NCBI RefSeq assembly: GCF_947489035.1
Contig: NZ_CANLCI010000031.1
Location: 1 to 56,954, forward strand
Reading direction: 5' to 3'
Source of the DNA: an uncultured Ferrimonas sp.
GTDB taxonomy: Bacteria; Pseudomonadota; Gammaproteobacteria; Enterobacterales; Shewanellaceae
DNA length: 56,954 nt
The notes beneath the pieces were generated by a model that did no database searches, was not told the origin of the DNA, and saw only the letters and a list, made by a program, of their open reading frames with translations. Of this stretch, positions 55,403-56,954 are shown in pieces; within the stretch, counting starts at the first letter, position 1; every line of letters begins with the position of its first letter. The translations under genes and the position numbers were made by a program.

Positions 55403-55485
55403 ATGGCGACCATTATATTGATGGCAGGCACAATGATAATGACCTTGATTGGTAAATTACTTTTACTGTGGTGTAATAATCAGGG
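55403..55485 (-). promoter_or_regulatory. adhC promoter/operator, shared with the SMR gene
   Basis: On the minus strand: inverted repeat TTAC-N6-GTAA followed by AAGTAAT, then TTATCA, a 16-base spacer and TATAAT. The block ends 48 bases before the adhC ATG and is collinear with 51641-51721. The palindrome lies between adhC and the divergent LysR gene, as expected for that regulator's binding site. Confidence 0.8.
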
Positions 55486-55514
55486 TGGTGTGCGTACGAA
55501 TACAGGAAAGATAG

Positions 55515-56381
55515 ATGTTTAATTGGGATGGGATCAGCGAATTTATCGCGGTGGTGGAAACCGAGAGCTTTACCGCGGCCGCCAAACGGTTGGGGATCTC
55601 AACCGCGCAAGTCAGCCGCCAAGTGAGCGCCTTAGAGCAGCGCTTAGCCGCCAAGCTGTTTTACCGCACCACGCGGCGCGTCACCGTTACTGAAACGGGG
55701 CAGCTGTATTACCAGCACTGCAAGCCGCTGTTAGAAGGGCTTGAAGAAGCGGAGCGGGTGATCAGCAATCTGCAGGCCACGCCCAGAGGCAAGCTGAAGG
55801 TAACTGCGCCGGTTACTTATGGCGAACAAGCCATTGCTCCGGCGTTAAACCGCTTTTGTTTGCAGTACCCAGATCTGGAAGTGGAGCTGCACCTCAGCAA
55901 CCGCAAGCTGGATCTGGTGGATGAAAACTTCGATTTGGCTATCCGCTTGGGTCAGTTGCAGGATTCCAGCATGATGGCCAGCAAGCTGGGGCAACGCAGC
56001 CAGTTTGTGTGTGCCGCCCCCAGTTATCTGGCCGCCCACGGCGAACCCCATAGCTTATCGGAGCTTAGCCAGCACAACTGCTTGGTGGGCAACATTGAGC
56101 ATTGGCGTTTTGCCCAAGGGGAGCGTTCGCGCAGCATTAAGGTCAGCGGCAGCTTGCGTTGCAACAGCGGTAAGGCGCTGCTGGATGCGGGGTTGTTGGG
56201 GTTAGGGTTGGTGCAGCTGCCGGATTATTACGTGGCCGATCACCTTAACTCCGGGCAGTTGGTCGAGGTGCTTGCGCCGTTTCGCCAGCCTGACGATGGG
56301 ATCTGGGCGGTGTACCCTCACAATCGGCATTTATCGCCCAAAATTCGCCTGCTGCTGGAGCACTTCAAAAGCAGTTTTTAA
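55515..56381 (+). CDS. LysR-family regulator of the formaldehyde genes
   Basis: A 288-residue LysR protein: winged helix FTAAAKRLGISTAQVSRQVS and EQRLAAKLFYRTTRRVTVT, then the effector domain (GKLKVTAPVTYGEQAI). It is divergent from adhC across a 159-base gap containing the TTAC-N6-GTAA palindrome. LysR regulators of adhC-fghA are common in gammaproteobacteria. The second copy of the palindrome before the SMR gene suggests it controls that gene too. Confidence 0.92.
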   Translation: MFNWDGISEFIAVVETESFTAAAKRLGISTAQVSRQVSALEQRLAAKLFYRTTRRVTVTETGQLYYQHCKPLLEGLEEAERVISNLQATPRGKLKVTAPVTYGEQAIAPALNRFCLQYPDLEVELHLSNRKLDLVDENFDLAIRLGQLQDSSMMASKLGQRSQFVCAAPSYLAAHGEPHSLSELSQHNCLVGNIEHWRFAQGERSRSIKVSGSLRCNSGKALLDAGLLGLGLVQLPDYYVADHLNSGQLVEVLAPFRQPDDGIWAVYPHNRHLSPKIRLLLEHFKSSF

Positions 56382-56466
56382 CGCTGTTTGGGGGGATTGA
56401 TGGGGGGTGGTGAACGGTTGTGAGCTTGTCGCCATAAATGGCGATCTACGGGGGAAATCACAGCGC

Positions 56467-56954
56467 CGAGTGGTCGGTTACGTTAGCCGCGGTTTAGCAT
56501 AACGTGACAGCCAAGCCGAGATGATCCCCGTGATTGGCGCATCGTTGTTCGATTACGCCTGCGGCTAATCGCACCTACCAAGGCGGTGTTCAGAATAGTA
56601 GGTCCCGTTAGCCGTTCTTTGGCGTAACGTGACAAGCCAAGCCATGCCGAGATGATCCCCGCCATTACCGCAATTGTTCGATTACGGCTGCGGCGAATCG
56701 CACCTACCAAGGCGGTGTTCAGAATAGTAGGTCCCGTTAGCCGCTTTTTGGCGTAACGTGACAAGCCATGCCAAGCCGAGATGATCCCTGCGATTAGCGC
56801 ACGATTGTTCGATTACGCCTGTGGCGAATCGCACCTACCAAGGCGGTGTTCAGAATAGTAGGTCCCGTTAGCCGCTGTTTGGCGTAACGTGACAAGCCAT
56901 GCCAAGCCGAGATGATCCCTGCGATTAGCGCACGATTGTTCGATTACGCCTGTG
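56467..56954. repeat. tandem array of about 130-base palindromic repeats, running off the window
   Basis: Full unit starts (GTAGGTCCCGTTAGCC) at 56598, 56727 and 56858 (spacings 129 and 131), preceded by a variant half unit from 56471. Each unit contains GGCGTAACGTGACAAGCC, the segment GAGATGATCCC, CGATTACG-CTGCGGCGAATCGCACCTACC and a linker AAGGCGGTGTTCAGAATA. The module shares words with the array at 49292 (GTAGGT, GTTAGCCG, GCGTAACGTGAC, ATTACGCC). The last unit is cut by the window edge. Confidence 0.92.

Noticed and set aside
56483..56764. A 93-codon minus-strand frame with an internally repeated peptide
   Set aside because: The peptide repeat is simply the translation of the DNA tandem repeat; there is no start signal, and the unit is not a multiple of three throughout.

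Overview
The window looks like chromosome from a marine, respiratorily versatile gammaproteobacterium of the Shewanella/Ferrimonas type (order Alteromonadales); a Ferrimonas-like genome is my best guess. The reasons are the periplasmic multihaem respiratory enzymes, the mutY/yggX/trmB/yggL/yggN neighbourhood typical of gammaproteobacteria, and a predicted DddY-type DMSP lyase. No sequence search was possible, so the taxonomic call is inference.

Layout. 1-490: two tRNA-Phe(GAA) genes on the minus strand flank two tandem, damaged tRNA-like copies. 782-15212: a sulfite respiration locus. A CadC-like membrane regulator sits at one edge. A minus-strand haem-maturation operon (sirE, sirF, TlpA-like thioredoxin) diverges from a long plus-strand operon: octahaem sulfite reductase sirA/mccA with a CX15CH haem site, a periplasmic rhodanese, an FKBP isomerase with a methionine-rich tail, a TPR maturation protein, sirC/sirD quinol dehydrogenase, and a NosL/NosD/NosF/NosY-like set presumably serving the copper site. 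15321-24684: the conserved block yggX / mutY / trmB-yggL-glsB-yggN, in which a glycine-betaine-type ABC operon with its own outer-membrane porin sits between mutY and yggX. 24788-36122: mostly scattered housekeeping and accessory genes (LysR, MscS, threonine aldolase, YciA, ArsR, FadD, Nudix, DUF2913, EamA, NrfJ-like, CreA). 36215-43756: a fatty-acid/acyl-CoA catabolism block (CaiB-type racemase, AraC regulator, thiolase, FadB/J-like bifunctional enzyme, LCAD-type dehydrogenase, hotdog thioesterase), then a 59-residue ribbon-helix-helix-like protein.

44266-49151 is the most interesting region: a NapH-like membrane ferredoxin, a Tat-exported FAD reductase without its own haem domain, a separate tetrahaem cytochrome c, and a periplasmic DddY-like DMSP lyase. 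Read together, they predict a periplasmic pathway that cleaves DMSP to DMS and acrylate and then uses acrylate as a respiratory electron acceptor. An intrinsic terminator 21 bases before dddY suggests attenuation.

49292-49790 and 56467-56954 are two arrays of related, palindrome-containing repeats. Between them lie two ndh paralogues of identical length flanking an SMR transporter, and the glutathione-dependent formaldehyde pathway (fghA, adhC, divergent LysR). The SMR gene and adhC carry nearly the same 80-base promoter/operator block, which predicts shared control.
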